Shown: positions 1 to 8,665, numbered from the stretch's first letter. The stretch is DNA of 20,369 nt from Comamonadaceae bacterium (GCA_947505995.1 CANNNB010000012.1:1-20369); one strand, 5' to 3'. Translations and numbers: made by a program. Notes: generated from the sequence alone by a model not told the origin.

Positions 1-447
1 GGCATCAAGTTTGTTGATGGCAAACACCACAGAAGGAACACGCAACAGTTTTAAAAGCAAACTGTGGCGACGTGTTTGCGGCAGTAAATTCAGATGGGTG
101 TCTTTCCAGTCAAGTTTGGTGGCATCGACCAATACCACTGCGGCATCGGCGCTAGAGGCGGCTGTGACCATGTTGCGGGTGTATTGCTCATGACCTGGTG
201 CATCGCCAATGATGAACTTGCGTGATTCTGTATTGAAATAGCGGTAGGCCACGTCGATGGTGATGCCTTGCTCGCGTTCAGCCGATAAGCCGTCGGTGAG
301 CAAAGCCAAGTCGGTTTCGCCATGACGTTGCACGCCGGCCAAGTGGTCTTGCAACACGGCTTGGGTATCGACAAGCAGCCGACCTATGAGGGTGCTCTTG
401 CCATCGTCAACCGAGCCACAGGTGATAAATTTAAGCGCGCTGCTCAT
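1..447 (-). CDS. cysN: Sulfate adenylyltransferase subunit 1 (CysN), N-terminal part
   Basis: Partial gene: the first 149 codons are present and the frame is still open at the left window edge. CysN is the GTPase subunit of ATP sulfurylase; with CysD it activates sulfate to adenosine 5'-phosphosulfate (APS) in the cytoplasm, GTP hydrolysis driving the reaction. Reading the minus strand gives the elongation-factor-type GTPase motifs in order: GSVDDGKST (P-loop, residues about 12-20), an effector region with [16 protein letters not shown] (G3), and NKLD near the last visible residues (G4). The ATG overlaps the cysD TAA stop by one base (TAATG), which points to translational coupling and equal subunit production. 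Later domains, including any fused APS kinase, cannot be judged because the gene is cut. Confidence 0.96.
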   Translation of the reverse strand, partial: MSSALKFITCGSVDDGKSTLIGRLLVDTQAVLQDHLAGVQRHGETDLALLTDGLSAEREQGITIDVAYRYFNTESRKFIIGDAPGHEQYTRNMVTAASSADAAVVLVDATKLDWKDTHLNLLPQTRRHSLLLKLLRVPSVVFAINKLDA

Positions 448-1391
448 TAGAAATACCCATCTTTTTTGCGTTTTTCCATGGAGGCCTCAGAAGTCTTGTC
501 GTCCATGCGCGAGGCGCCGCGTTCGCTCACATCGGCGGCCAATGTTTCAATCACAATTTCTTCAGGTGTGGCTGCAGTGCTTTCTACGGGGCAGGTGCAA
601 GTGATGTCGCCCACAGTGCGAAAGCGAACATTGCGTAATTCAATGGCTTCGCCTTCTTTGGGCGGTGTCAGTTCTGTCACGGGCACCAGCAAGCCTCGGC
701 GGTTGACCACTTCGCGTTTGTGCGTGTAGTAAATGGAAGGCAAAGCGATATTTTCGCGTGCAATGTATTGCCAGACATCGAGCTCAGTCCAGTTAGAAAT
801 TGGGAACACTCGGAAGTGCTCGCCAGGTTGCAACTTGGTGTTGAACAAGGACCACAATTCAGGTCGTTGTGATTTTGGTTGCCACTGGCCAAAGCTGTCA
901 CGGTGGCTAAAGATTCGCTCCTTGGCACGGGCTTTTTCTTCGTCGCGACGAGCGCCGCCAATGAGGGCATCGAACTTGAATTCTTCAATGGCTTCTAGCA
1001 GCGTCACTGACTGATGCACGTTGCGTGATTCATCAGGATAGGCCAATCGCACAGTACCACGCTGCATAGAATCTTCAACACTTCGCACAATGAGTTCTGC
1101 ACCCAATTCGTTGGCGCGAAAATCGCGAAAGGCTGTCACTTCTTTGAAGTTATGGCCCGTATCAATCATAAGCAAGGGGTAAGGAACACGGCCGCCTTTT
1201 TGTTTGTCGACAAAAGCTTTCTCTGCACACTTCAGCATCACCAACGAATCTTTGCCACCAGAGAAAAGCAAAGTGGGGCGCTCAAAGGCGGAAGCCACTT
1301 CGCGCAGAATAAAGATGGTTTCTTCTTCTAGCGCGTCAAGGTGGGCATTGCTTAAGTGGTGGCGCAATTCGGGTTCTGTGCGTGCGTTCAT
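447..1391 (-). CDS. cysD: Sulfate adenylyltransferase subunit 2 (CysD)
   Basis: A 314-residue catalytic subunit of ATP sulfurylase, normal length for the family. It transfers AMP from ATP to sulfate to give APS, in complex with CysN. The PP-loop pyrophosphatase motif SGGKDS is at residues 44-49, and the C-terminal part carries the family-typical [14 protein letters not shown] stretch and the KRKKDGYF end. The open frame extends upstream to 1514, but that extension lies inside cysH and does not resemble CysD; the start at 1391 gives the expected N-terminus. The gene starts 23 bases after the cysH stop and its stop overlaps the cysN start, so it is an internal gene of the sulfate-reduction operon. 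The ribosome-binding site is weak (an A-rich AAAGAA a few bases upstream). Confidence 0.97.
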   Translation of the reverse strand: MNARTEPELRHHLSNAHLDALEEETIFILREVASAFERPTLLFSGGKDSLVMLKCAEKAFVDKQKGGRVPYPLLMIDTGHNFKEVTAFRDFRANELGAELIVRSVEDSMQRGTVRLAYPDESRNVHQSVTLLEAIEEFKFDALIGGARRDEEKARAKERIFSHRDSFGQWQPKSQRPELWSLFNTKLQPGEHFRVFPISNWTELDVWQYIARENIALPSIYYTHKREVVNRRGLLVPVTELTPPKEGEAIELRNVRFRTVGDITCTCPVESTAATPEEIVIETLAADVSERGASRMDDKTSEASMEKRKKDGYF

Positions 1392-1414
1392 GAATGTTCT
1401 TTTTTGAATTCGTT

Positions 1415-2176
1415 TTATGTCTGAGCGTGCAAGCCGCACTCTTTGGCAGTTTCGTCTTCCCACCACCAACGACCAGCGCGAAACTCTTCGCCAAGGCTTA
1501 TAGCGCGGGTGCAAGGCGCACAGCCAATGCTGGGAAAAAATTGGTCATGCAAAGCGTTGTAGTCAAGCTGATTGACCGAGATGTAGTGCCACACATCACC
1601 CCATGTCCAGTTGGCCAAGGGGTTGAGTTTGATTTGATCTTTGGTAGCCTCGTCGGCACGGTCGATCAATGGCACGTCCGCCCGATTGCTTGATTGCTCT
1701 CGTCGCAAGCCTGTGATCCACGCACGTTGACCTTTCAAAGCTTCTGCCAGGGGCTCAAGCTTGCGAACGTGGCAGCAGGCTTTGCGAAGTTCAAGGCTTT
1801 CGTACATGGCGTTTTGGCCATGCGTTTTCACGAAAGCGATGACTTTTTCATGGGCAGGGCGATAGACCTTTACTGCGACTTTTGAATGCGTTTGAGTACG
1901 CTCTAGCAGTGCCAATGTTTCACGGTGCAGCGCACCAGTTTCCAATACAAAAAGTGGAATATTCAATGCATGGCGGTTAATCAGGTGAGAGATGACCACA
2001 TCTTCGGCGCCCAAGCTAGAAGCCTGAGTGACCGGGCTGAAATTGGCAACAGCTTGTTGGAGCAATGCCAAGCTTTCTGACACTTTCTCAGCATAGGTGG
2101 CACTGGGCTTTGCATGCAAGGAAATGGCATTGGGCTGAAGCTTAGAGTCGCCAATGCTTAAGGTCGACACGCTCAT
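1415..2176 (-). CDS. cysH: APS reductase, [4Fe-4S] type (CysH family)
   Basis: A 253-residue thioredoxin-dependent reductase that converts activated sulfate to sulfite. It has the cysteine pattern of the iron-sulfur (APS-using) branch: Cys134-Cys135 in KACCHVRKLEP and Cys219/Cys222 in GCAPCTRAI as cluster ligands, plus the catalytic cysteine in KECGLH (Cys247) near the C-terminus. Enterobacterial PAPS reductases lack the cluster cysteines, so the substrate here should be APS. That fits with cysD/cysN immediately downstream and no separate APS kinase visible in the window. The start ATG overlaps the DUF934 stop as ATGA, indicating translational coupling. Assignment is secure; APS rather than PAPS specificity is inferred from the cysteines. 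Confidence 0.96.
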   Translation of the reverse strand: MSVSTLSIGDSKLQPNAISLHAKPSATYAEKVSESLALLQQAVANFSPVTQASSLGAEDVVISHLINRHALNIPLFVLETGALHRETLALLERTQTHSKVAVKVYRPAHEKVIAFVKTHGQNAMYESLELRKACCHVRKLEPLAEALKGQRAWITGLRREQSSNRADVPLIDRADEATKDQIKLNPLANWTWGDVWHYISVNQLDYNALHDQFFPSIGCAPCTRAISLGEEFRAGRWWWEDETAKECGLHAQT

Positions 2177-2556
2177 GCTGTTGTTTTTGCAAACAAGGGT
2201 TGCGTGTCGACTGCTGAGCCTTGGTAGAAAGCTGGAAAACGATCGAGCTGACGTTGGACTGTGCTGGCATCTAAGCCCTCGCGCAATACGGCCACATCAA
2301 AACCTGTGCGAGCCATAGAAACCAATTGGTCAATCAAGACATCGCCTGTTGCGCGTATCTCGCCTTGAAAGCCAAGGCGACGGCGCAGCAAAAAGGCCTG
2401 GCTGTAGGCGCGGCCATCGGTAAATTTGGGAAAATTCAAATCGATGCGTTGGATGCCTTGAAGTGACACACTGCGAGGATCTGAATCGTTGGCCAAGCTG
2501 ATAACGTGAGCATCATTTGCAGGAGCGCTGTGTTCGTTAAAGGACAGAATTTTCAT
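2173..2556 (-). CDS. DUF934 protein of the sulfite-reduction operon
   Basis: A protein of about 127 residues of the DUF934 family, usually annotated as an oxidoreductase probably involved in sulfite reduction; its biochemical function is not established. I see no signal peptide, membrane segment or cysteine cluster motif. The central part contains a conserved-looking block, FTDGRAYSQAFLLRRRLGF, followed by RATGDVLIDQL, typical of the family. The frame is open further upstream to 2640, but that part overlaps the end of cysI; the ATG at 2556 lies 16 bases after the cysI stop. The gene sits between cysI and cysH and overlaps cysH by four bases, so its product is expected in step with sulfite and APS reductase. 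A role in electron supply to CysI or in its assembly is a guess from position. Confidence 0.9.
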   Translation of the reverse strand: MKILSFNEHSAPANDAHVISLANDSDPRSVSLQGIQRIDLNFPKFTDGRAYSQAFLLRRRLGFQGEIRATGDVLIDQLVSMARTGFDVAVLREGLDASTVQRQLDRFPAFYQGSAVDTQPLFAKTTA

Positions 2557-2572
2557 GTGAATCTTTAAACAA

Positions 2573-4357
2573 TCAAGCGAGTTCGGGTTCAGGGTGACGT
2601 GCAGAATTGGCCGCTGCTTTGAAAGCGTCTTGACCCACACGCCTCAAAGTTTCAATGAAATATTCCGCACGGCCGTTTTGGCTATTGCTTGATGTTGCGC
2701 GAAGTTCAAGGTACTTGTTGATCACGGCTTCAATGACCTCGGGTACTTCGGCTGCTGAAAAAGAGGGGCCAACTACTTTGCCTGCGCCCGCAGTGCCTGA
2801 CAGGTCTGATCCGTCAGAGCCACCCAAAGTCACTTGATACCACTCTTTGCCATCCTTATCGACGCCCAAGATGCCAATGTGACCACTGTGGTGGTGGCCG
2901 CAGGAGTTGATGCAACCACTGATGTGCAAGTCAATAGGACCTAGGTCGTCTAGTTCATCCAAGTCTTGATAGCGTTCTGAGATGGCCGCAGCTACCGGAA
3001 TGGCGCGTGCATTGGCCAATGCGCAATAGTCGCCTCCCGGGCAGGCAATCATGTCGTTGAGCAAACCAATGTTGGGATTGGCAAAGCCTAATGCTTTGGC
3101 TTCTTGCCAGAGGTCAAACAGCTGGCACTCTTGTACCCAAGGCATCACTAGGTTTTGTGAGTGAGTCACACGCGCTTCACCGCGTGAATACTTGGCCACC
3201 AATTGCGCTGAAGCTTGAAGTTGTTCGGCTGTAGCATCACCTGGGGCCAAGCCCAAACGTTTGAAAGACAAGCTAACAGCGCGCAGCGCCGGATTTTTGT
3301 GCAGCACAACGTTTTGTTTATGCCATCTCTGAAATGCAACATCGTCTAAATTGGCGTTGGCTGAAGCTGCCAAGTTAGCAGTCGTTTGGGGTTCGACAAA
3401 GCAAGCTGCCACACGATCAAATTCGGCTTGGCTAATGGTGTGCGGTCCACCATCGGTGTGAACGATGTCATTGAATTCCGCCTCTACTTCATCGGTGTAG
3501 CGCTGTCCTTCGGCCTTGACCAAAATTTTGATACGGGCTTTGTAGATGTTGTCACGCCGACCCCAACGGTTGTAAACGCGAACAACAGCTTCGAGGTAGT
3601 TCATGATATGTTGCCAAGGCAAAAACTCACGAACAAGGGTGCCTATGACGGGTGTGCGGCCCATGCCGCCGCCCACCCATACTTTGAAGGCCACTTCGCC
3701 CTGTGTATTTTTAACAAGCTGTAAACCAACGTCATGCCAGCCAATGGCTGCGCGGTCTTCTTGAGCGCCACTGATGGCTATCTTGAATTTGCGTGGCAAA
3801 AAAGCAAACTCGGGGTGAAGGGTGCTCCACTGTCGCAATATTTCAGCATAAGGCCGCGGGTCGACCACTTCGTCCACAGCCACACCAGCCAATTCATCGG
3901 TGGTAATGTTTCGAATGCAATTGCCACTGGTCTGGATGCCGTGCATGTCCACGCTGGCCAAGAGGTCCATCACGTCGGCCGATTTGTCCAAAGGAATCCA
4001 ATTGAACTGGACGTTTTGACGGGTGGTGAAGTGACCGTAACCTTTCATGAGGCGGGGGGATTTTCCGGGCAACAAGTCTTGCTGGGCTTGTGCTTTTATG
4101 AAAAGCTCGCTGTTGGGCTGATCGTATTCTTTGGCTATTTGGGCCAAAACGCTTAATTGTTGGCTGGAAATTTCGCCATAAGGCACGGCCACGCGCAACA
4201 TAGGTGCATAGCGTTGGACGTACCAGCCGTTTTGGAGGCGAAGGGGTCGGAATTCTTCATCAGCCAATTGGCCTTTTTGCCAGCGCTCCAGTTGGTCTCT
4301 GTGCTGGGCAGCGCGCAGTTTGACAAACTGGCGATCGAAATCTGTGTATTGGTACAT
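2573..4357 (-). CDS. cysI: Sulfite reductase hemoprotein (CysI / NirB-like siroheme enzyme)
   Basis: A 594-residue siroheme and [4Fe-4S] enzyme that reduces sulfite to sulfide by six electrons in the cytoplasm. The duplicated nitrite/sulfite reductase architecture is visible: a first half with TSGNCIRNITTDE and a second half with the cofactor cysteines Cys439 and Cys445 (CPGGDYC) and Cys482 and Cys486 (GCINSCGHHH). The start at 4357 gives the family-like N-terminus MYQYTDFDRQF; the open frame continues 25 codons upstream but that part looks non-coding and would run through the predicted promoter. It is the first gene of the operon, followed by DUF934, cysH, cysD and cysN. No CysJ flavoprotein gene accompanies it, so electrons probably come from ferredoxin or another donor. 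Nitrite reduction is a less likely alternative given the neighbours. Confidence 0.95.
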   Translation of the reverse strand: MYQYTDFDRQFVKLRAAQHRDQLERWQKGQLADEEFRPLRLQNGWYVQRYAPMLRVAVPYGEISSQQLSVLAQIAKEYDQPNSELFIKAQAQQDLLPGKSPRLMKGYGHFTTRQNVQFNWIPLDKSADVMDLLASVDMHGIQTSGNCIRNITTDELAGVAVDEVVDPRPYAEILRQWSTLHPEFAFLPRKFKIAISGAQEDRAAIGWHDVGLQLVKNTQGEVAFKVWVGGGMGRTPVIGTLVREFLPWQHIMNYLEAVVRVYNRWGRRDNIYKARIKILVKAEGQRYTDEVEAEFNDIVHTDGGPHTISQAEFDRVAACFVEPQTTANLAASANANLDDVAFQRWHKQNVVLHKNPALRAVSLSFKRLGLAPGDATAEQLQASAQLVAKYSRGEARVTHSQNLVMPWVQECQLFDLWQEAKALGFANPNIGLLNDMIACPGGDYCALANARAIPVAAAISERYQDLDELDDLGPIDLHISGCINSCGHHHSGHIGILGVDKDGKEWYQVTLGGSDGSDLSGTAGAGKVVGPSFSAAEVPEVIEAVINKYLELRATSSNSQNGRAEYFIETLRRVGQDAFKAAANSARHPEPELA

Positions 4358-4404
4358 CTCTGAAATTAGGTTTAATGGCCTGAGCGTGGCCAAATAAGGA
4401 TTTA

Positions 4405-4432
4405 AATATAGCGCTTCTTTATGTTCAATCAA
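4405..4432 (-). promoter_or_regulatory. Putative sigma-70 promoter of the cys operon
   Basis: On the minus strand the sequence TTGATT (4427-4432) is followed after 16 bases by TATATT (4405-4410), a reasonable -35/-10 pair. Transcription would start near 4398 and give a leader of about 40 bases before the cysI ATG. A short inverted repeat (TGGCC, 4376-4380, with GGCCA, 4388-4392) lies in that leader. Identified by eye only. Confidence 0.45.
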
Positions 4433-4435
4433 ACT

Positions 4436-4454
4436 ACTTATTCGTTTTACTTAT
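4436..4454. promoter_or_regulatory. Direct repeat, candidate LysR-type (CysB?) activator site
   Basis: Two copies of ACTTAT, at 4436-4441 and 4449-4454, lie 13 bases apart, immediately upstream of the predicted -35 element of cysI. That is the usual place for a LysR-type activator to contact RNA polymerase. CysB is the known activator of cys operons in proteobacteria, so it is the natural candidate, but its site is too degenerate to assign by eye. Confidence 0.3.
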
Positions 4455-4555
4455 ATGCTTTTTGATCATAAGGGAGTTGATGCGGGCAAGCAAAAAGTAT
4501 CCAAAGTGCCTTGGAATTGCCTTGCTGATACAGTTTCACTTTTGAGGAGTCTGGC

Positions 4556-5764
4556 ATGAAGTTTTGGCGATTAAAAGCTTGGGTGGTGGCATTTGCGTCC
4601 TCGACAACGTTGTCTGTGTTCGCGCAAACGCCCATTCGCATTGGTGAAATCAACAGCTATTCGGCTATTCCTCAGTTCACACAGCCTTACAAACAGGGCT
4701 GGCAATTGGCTGTAGAGGAAATCAATGCTGCAGGTGGTTTGCTGGGTCGAAAGGTTGAAGTGATAGCGCGTGATGATGCCGGAAAGCCCGAAGATGCATT
4801 GCGCCATGCCATAGAGTTAACCAGCCAAGAAAAGGTCGATGTGTTGGCCGGTGGTTTCTTGTCCAACGTAGGCTTGGCCTTGGCCGATCATGCAGGTAAA
4901 ACCAAACGACTTTTTGTTGCCAGCGAGCCTCTCACCGACGCCATCGTATGGGACAAAGGCAATCGATACACCTTCCGTTTGCGCCCCAGCACTTACATGC
5001 AAGCCGCCATGTTGGTAGAGGAAGCAGCCAAGATGCCTGCCAAACGCTGGGCCACCTTGGCGCCCAATTACGAGTACGGACAGAGTGCCGTAGCCAGTTT
5101 TAAAGAGTTGTTGAAGGCCAAGCGACCCGATGTGGAGTTTGTGGGAGAGCAGTGGCCAGCGCTTGGAAAAATTGATGCAGGCAGCAGCTTGAGTGCACTG
5201 ATGCAAAGCAAGCCCGACGCTATTTTTAATGTGACCTTTGGCGCTGATTTGGCCAAGCTGGTGCGTGAGGGCAATCAGCGCAGCATTTTCCCTAAAGTAC
5301 CAGTGGTGTCCATGTTGTCAGGTGAGCCCGAATACCTCGAGGTATTGAAAGACGAAACACCCAAGGGCTGGATTGTGACGGGCTATCCTTGGGACCAAAT
5401 TGACACCAAGGAACATGCTTCTTTTGCTGCCAACTATTACAAAAAGTTCAGAGAGAATCCCAAAGTGGGATCTGTGGTGGGCTATGCCACCATGCAAGCA
5501 ATTTTTGCAGCCATCAAAAAAGCAGGTAGCACAGACAACGAGAAATTGGTGTTGGCCATGCGTGGCCTGAAATTCAGCACACCTTTTGGCCCCGCAGAAT
5601 TTCGGGCCATCGATCAACAGTCCACCATGGGTGCGTTTGTGGGCAAGTTAGACTTGCGTGGCAATCAAGGCAGCATGACCCAATGGCGTTATGCCGATGG
5701 CAAAAACTACCAGCCTACCGATGCCTATGTGAAGTCTCGCAGACCTGCAGCTGCACAACAGTGA
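4556..5764 (+). CDS. Orphan LIV-type ABC transporter substrate-binding protein
   Basis: A 402-residue periplasmic binding protein of the branched-chain amino acid / amide type (Peripla_BP_6 family). A signal peptide is clear: MKFWRLK, a hydrophobic stretch, then likely cleavage after VFA at residue 23. The mature protein begins PIRIGEINSYS and continues with a typical GWQLAVEEINAAGGLLGR segment. A good ribosome-binding site, GAGGAG at 4544-4549, lies six bases before the ATG. No permease or ATPase gene is adjacent, so it must use a transporter encoded elsewhere or act as a sensor partner. It is transcribed away from cysI with a shared control region of about 200 bases, which hints at regulation by sulfur supply or transport of a sulfur compound; that is inference. 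It ends two bases before the convergent mnmC stop. Confidence 0.9.
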   Translation: MKFWRLKAWVVAFASSTTLSVFAQTPIRIGEINSYSAIPQFTQPYKQGWQLAVEEINAAGGLLGRKVEVIARDDAGKPEDALRHAIELTSQEKVDVLAGGFLSNVGLALADHAGKTKRLFVASEPLTDAIVWDKGNRYTFRLRPSTYMQAAMLVEEAAKMPAKRWATLAPNYEYGQSAVASFKELLKAKRPDVEFVGEQWPALGKIDAGSSLSALMQSKPDAIFNVTFGADLAKLVREGNQRSIFPKVPVVSMLSGEPEYLEVLKDETPKGWIVTGYPWDQIDTKEHASFAANYYKKFRENPKVGSVVGYATMQAIFAAIKKAGSTDNEKLVLAMRGLKFSTPFGPAEFRAIDQQSTMGAFVGKLDLRGNQGSMTQWRYADGKNYQPTDAYVKSRRPAAAQQ

Positions 5765-5766
5765 CC

Positions 5767-7515
5767 CTAACCAAATCTTGATGCCGCCATGAGCTTGGCC
5801 AGAGATGCGGCCATTGGCAAAGGCTCGTGATTCAGATGCGCGGCCAATAATTCGCCACACAACACCGACCAACTGATGCCCCTTGCACCCATGCCCGTGC
5901 AGACGTTCAAGCCTTTAAATTCGGGATGTGCGAACGCACCCACGGCAGGCAGTCTATCGGGCAGCGCCATGCGAATGGCGGCCCAAGATGCGGCCTGTTC
6001 AAGATCGAGGTGATGAAGAATATCGTCTTGCCATTCAGGCATGAGTTCTGCCCATTGTTGTCTGTTTGACAACTGATCAGCTTCACGTGTTTGCACATCA
6101 AAGTCGTTGCGTTGAAAGCTTGAGCCCACAATCCAATAGGGCTGATCCATGTTTGCAGAAATAGGTTTGAGATTGCCGATGTAACTGCCGTGACCATTGA
6201 CTGGAAATTGCGGCAAATTATTGCGCAATTGAATTGGCAACTGGCTCATAGGACCCCAAGAAACTTGGCCGCGCAGTGCCGTGGCTGGCAGATGGGGCCG
6301 AGGCTCTTTTGTATTTTTCAGTTCAATGCTGTCGATCAAGGCATGGACATCGTATGCGTTGGCCATAATGACTTGAGGCGCTTGCGCAATCACTAGTCCT
6401 GAGGCATCAAGGCACTGCCATTGATTGTTTCGATAGATAAGCTTGGCAACGTGGCTGTGCGTTGACAATCGGATGTGTGGATGTTGGAGTTGCGCCTTCA
6501 CCAACGCTTGGGTTTGAATCCATCCTGCCATGGCGTGCCACAGTGCAGGTGTACTTTCATGCAAACCTGCTGCCTGCTTTTGTAAATCGCTGGCTTGCGT
6601 ACTCCACTCGTGTCCAGCGTCAGGCCACAAGCTGCCTTTTGGCAGTTGTCTTTTACCTGCGTAACGATGTTCTAGCAGATGAGAAATTTGCCACTCGCGA
6701 CCATGCTCTAAAAGCCCTTGTGCACGTTGTACCGTGGCTCGTACACCATCTCGCGTGATGCGCGAGAGCACATTGTTGTCAGGCGAAACGTGTGTGGCAA
6801 AGATGCCAGCGGGCAAGCCAGAAGCGCCCGCACCCAAGGCATCAGCTTTGTCGAGAACTTCAATTTGCCAACCCCTGAGCGCCAAGCTGTGTGCCACAGC
6901 AGAGCCGGCCAAACCTGCGCCAATGACAATGGCATCAACTGTGGTTTTTGACTTTGTAACAAGCTTATTTTCATCTCGATATCGCAGCGAGGTTTTAACT
7001 TTCCACGACGGTCTATAACAAGCTGTATGTGCTGACTCATCCAAAATGAAGCCAACACTTTGAAGCTCAGGGGTGAGGTTGTCGTGGGCGTGGTGCCATT
7101 TGATTTGAGTTGCCACTTGACACCAGCGAGCCAAAGTTTTGATGCCCCATATTTCTGGGCGGTCAACGTAAATGCTGTTGGCTGCGATGTCAATTTCTTT
7201 GGCAATGTGCGGGGCTGCGCCAATGCACAAGGTTAGCTGAACACGGCCACCTTCAAATAAGATGCGGTGAACGCCGGGCAGCAGGCCAAAGCAAACTTTC
7301 GTCAGTTCAGAGGAAAGGTCTGTTGGTGCTTCGCTGGTAAATGCTGTAAAAAAAAGCTTGGGCGGTGAGTCAGGGTCTATTTGCCAGACCTTGAGGGTTT
7401 CAAGAAAAGACTCTCCTTGCCCAAAGGCGGTTTCTAGGGCGTGCCAAGTGCTTTGCCGTGCGGTTCTTTGTTTCCAATGGCGGGCGTGAAAATTAGGGGT
7501 TGGTAGGAGGGACAT
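5767..7515 (-). CDS. mnmC: tRNA mnm5U-modification protein MnmC with degenerate methyltransferase domain
   Basis: A 582-residue protein related to bifunctional MnmC, which finishes 5-methylaminomethyl(-2-thio)uridine at the wobble position of some tRNAs. The C-terminal FAD-dependent oxidase half is intact by eye: GAGLAG dinucleotide-binding motif at residues 199-204, then GAGASG and, near the end, [12 protein letters not shown]. This half removes the carboxymethyl group from cmnm5U. The N-terminal half (residues 1-170) can be followed along the family's methyltransferase domain, but its SAM-binding loop reads ETAFGQGES instead of a form like ESGFGTGLN, and the DGFAP-NP-MW active-site block is reduced to DRPEIW (residues 118-123). 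The first 40 or so residues of the usual domain are missing. Start is uncertain: ATG at 7515, ATG at 7530 or TTG at 7545; all overlap the end of yggX. Confidence 0.85.
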   Translation of the reverse strand: MSLLPTPNFHARHWKQRTARQSTWHALETAFGQGESFLETLKVWQIDPDSPPKLFFTAFTSEAPTDLSSELTKVCFGLLPGVHRILFEGGRVQLTLCIGAAPHIAKEIDIAANSIYVDRPEIWGIKTLARWCQVATQIKWHHAHDNLTPELQSVGFILDESAHTACYRPSWKVKTSLRYRDENKLVTKSKTTVDAIVIGAGLAGSAVAHSLALRGWQIEVLDKADALGAGASGLPAGIFATHVSPDNNVLSRITRDGVRATVQRAQGLLEHGREWQISHLLEHRYAGKRQLPKGSLWPDAGHEWSTQASDLQKQAAGLHESTPALWHAMAGWIQTQALVKAQLQHPHIRLSTHSHVAKLIYRNNQWQCLDASGLVIAQAPQVIMANAYDVHALIDSIELKNTKEPRPHLPATALRGQVSWGPMSQLPIQLRNNLPQFPVNGHGSYIGNLKPISANMDQPYWIVGSSFQRNDFDVQTREADQLSNRQQWAELMPEWQDDILHHLDLEQAASWAAIRMALPDRLPAVGAFAHPEFKGLNVCTGMGARGISWSVLCGELLAAHLNHEPLPMAASLAKLMAASRFG

Positions 7516-7768
7516 AACCTTGGGCGGCATCGGCGCCAGATCCAAAGAAATGGTTCTCCATTTGACGCGCCAAATATTGACGAGCGCGAGCGTCTGCCAA
7601 GTTCAATCGGTTTTCATTGACCAGCATGGTTTGATGCTTAAGCCAAGCAGCCCAAGCTTCTTTGCTGACATTTTCCCAAATGCGCTTGCCCAAGTCACCA
7701 GGGTAGGGTGGAAAGTCTAGGCCTTCGGCTTCTGTTTCTAATTTGATGCATTTAACTGTGCGCGCCAT
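7493..7768 (-). CDS. yggX: Probable Fe(2+)-trafficking protein YggX
   Basis: A 91-residue small cytoplasmic protein of the YggX family, linked in enterobacteria to iron handling and protection of iron-sulfur clusters from oxidation. The family N-terminus [10 protein letters not shown] with its single conserved cysteine (Cys7) is present, followed by the characteristic [20 protein letters not shown] block and a [11 protein letters not shown] segment. Length matches the family. A good ribosome-binding site, AAGGAA, sits a few bases upstream of the ATG at 7768. It is the first gene of a two-gene unit with mnmC, whose start overlaps the yggX 3' end by about 23 bases or more. The divergent neighbour is ferredoxin-NADP reductase, so redox-linked co-regulation is possible. 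Confidence 0.95.
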   Translation of the reverse strand: MARTVKCIKLETEAEGLDFPPYPGDLGKRIWENVSKEAWAAWLKHQTMLVNENRLNLADARARQYLARQMENHFFGSGADAAQGYVPPTNP

Positions 7769-7885
7769 GATGTTCCTTGATTTATTCTAAAGATGAGATG
7801 GGTATAGGGATATAAAATTATTGTATTTCCATTACAGGCAAATAAGCTTGAAAATGGCTTGTTTTGTTTTAATCCCCTAGGTTTT
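7769..7885. promoter_or_regulatory. Divergent intergenic region between yggX and fpr
   Basis: This 117-base AT-rich gap must hold the promoters of yggX (leftward) and fpr (rightward). A TATAAAAT run near 7811-7818 could serve as a -10 element, but I cannot identify a matching -35 element with confidence. No operator palindrome stands out. Confidence 0.4.
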
Positions 7886-8662
7886 ATGAGTGCATTTTTA
7901 GAAGAGAAAGTCCTAAGTGTTCATCACTGGACCGATCGTTTGTTCAGCTTCACCACCACGCGCGATCAGGCGCTTCGCTTTTCCAATGGCCATTTCACCA
8001 TGATTGGCCTGAGGGGTGACAATGGCAAACCCTTGCTGCGCGCTTACAGCATTGCCAGCGCCAATTATGAAGAGTACCTTGAATTCTTGAGCATCAAAGT
8101 TCAAGACGGACCCTTAACTTCCAAATTGCAACACATTCAAGTGGGTGACACCATTGTGGTGGGACGCAAGCCCACAGGCACATTGCTCATTGATTACCTC
8201 ACGCCCGCAAAGCGTTTGTACCTCATCGGCACAGGCACTGGCCTTGCCCCCTTCATGAGCATCATTCGCGATCCTGAAACCTACGAGCGATTTGAGCAAG
8301 TGGTTTTGTTGCATGGTGTTCGTGAAGTGAAAGAGCTGGCCTACCACGACTACATTACCAAGGAACTCCCTCAAAATGAGTTTCTAGGCGAGATGGTCAG
8401 CAAGCAACTTTTGTACTATCCCACCGTCACGCGAGAAGCGTTTGAGCATCAAGGCCGCGTCACAGAGTTGCTTGAAAACGGTACCATCAGTTTAGACCTT
8501 GGCATTCCTGTTTTGAATCCCGAAGAAGATCGGGTCATGATCTGTGGCAGTCCTGAAATGTTGCGCGACCTCAAGGCTCTTTGCGAAAAGCGTGGCTTTG
8601 TTGAAGGCAATACCAGTATTCCAGGCCAGTTCGTGATAGAACGTGCTTTTGTTGAAAGCTAA
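7886..8662 (+). CDS. fpr: Ferredoxin-NADP(+) reductase
   Basis: A 258-residue FAD enzyme that moves electrons between NADPH and ferredoxin or flavodoxin in the cytoplasm. The FAD-binding motif RAYSIAS is at residues 52-58, the NADP-binding GTGTGLAPFMS at 115-125, and the CGSPEM motif at 220-225. The C-terminal FVIERAFVES is typical of the proteobacterial Fpr subclass, in which the tail stacks on the flavin. The ATG at 7886 gives the family-like start MSAFLEEKVLSVHHWTD; a TTG nine codons upstream adds residues that do not look conserved. The dsbB start follows the stop by three bases, so the two are probably one transcript. It could be an electron source for ferredoxin-dependent enzymes such as the CysJ-less sulfite reductase of this window, which is speculation. 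Confidence 0.95.
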   Translation: MSAFLEEKVLSVHHWTDRLFSFTTTRDQALRFSNGHFTMIGLRGDNGKPLLRAYSIASANYEEYLEFLSIKVQDGPLTSKLQHIQVGDTIVVGRKPTGTLLIDYLTPAKRLYLIGTGTGLAPFMSIIRDPETYERFEQVVLLHGVREVKELAYHDYITKELPQNEFLGEMVSKQLLYYPTVTREAFEHQGRVTELLENGTISLDLGIPVLNPEEDRVMICGSPEMLRDLKALCEKRGFVEGNTSIPGQFVIERAFVES

Positions 8663-8665
8663 TTC

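Noticed and set aside
1392..1514. Longer N-terminus for CysD, with a start at 1514
   Set aside because: The extra 41 residues lie inside cysH and do not resemble CysD; the ATG at 1391 gives the normal family start.
4376..4392. Riboswitch in the cysI leader, suggested by the TGGCC/GGCCA repeat
   Set aside because: The leader is only about 40 bases and the stem is five pairs; no known sulfur-related riboswitch fits.
4358..4432. Longer N-terminus for CysI, with a start at 4432
   Set aside because: The added 25 codons run through the predicted promoter and leader and do not look like the family, whose N-terminus fits the ATG at 4357.
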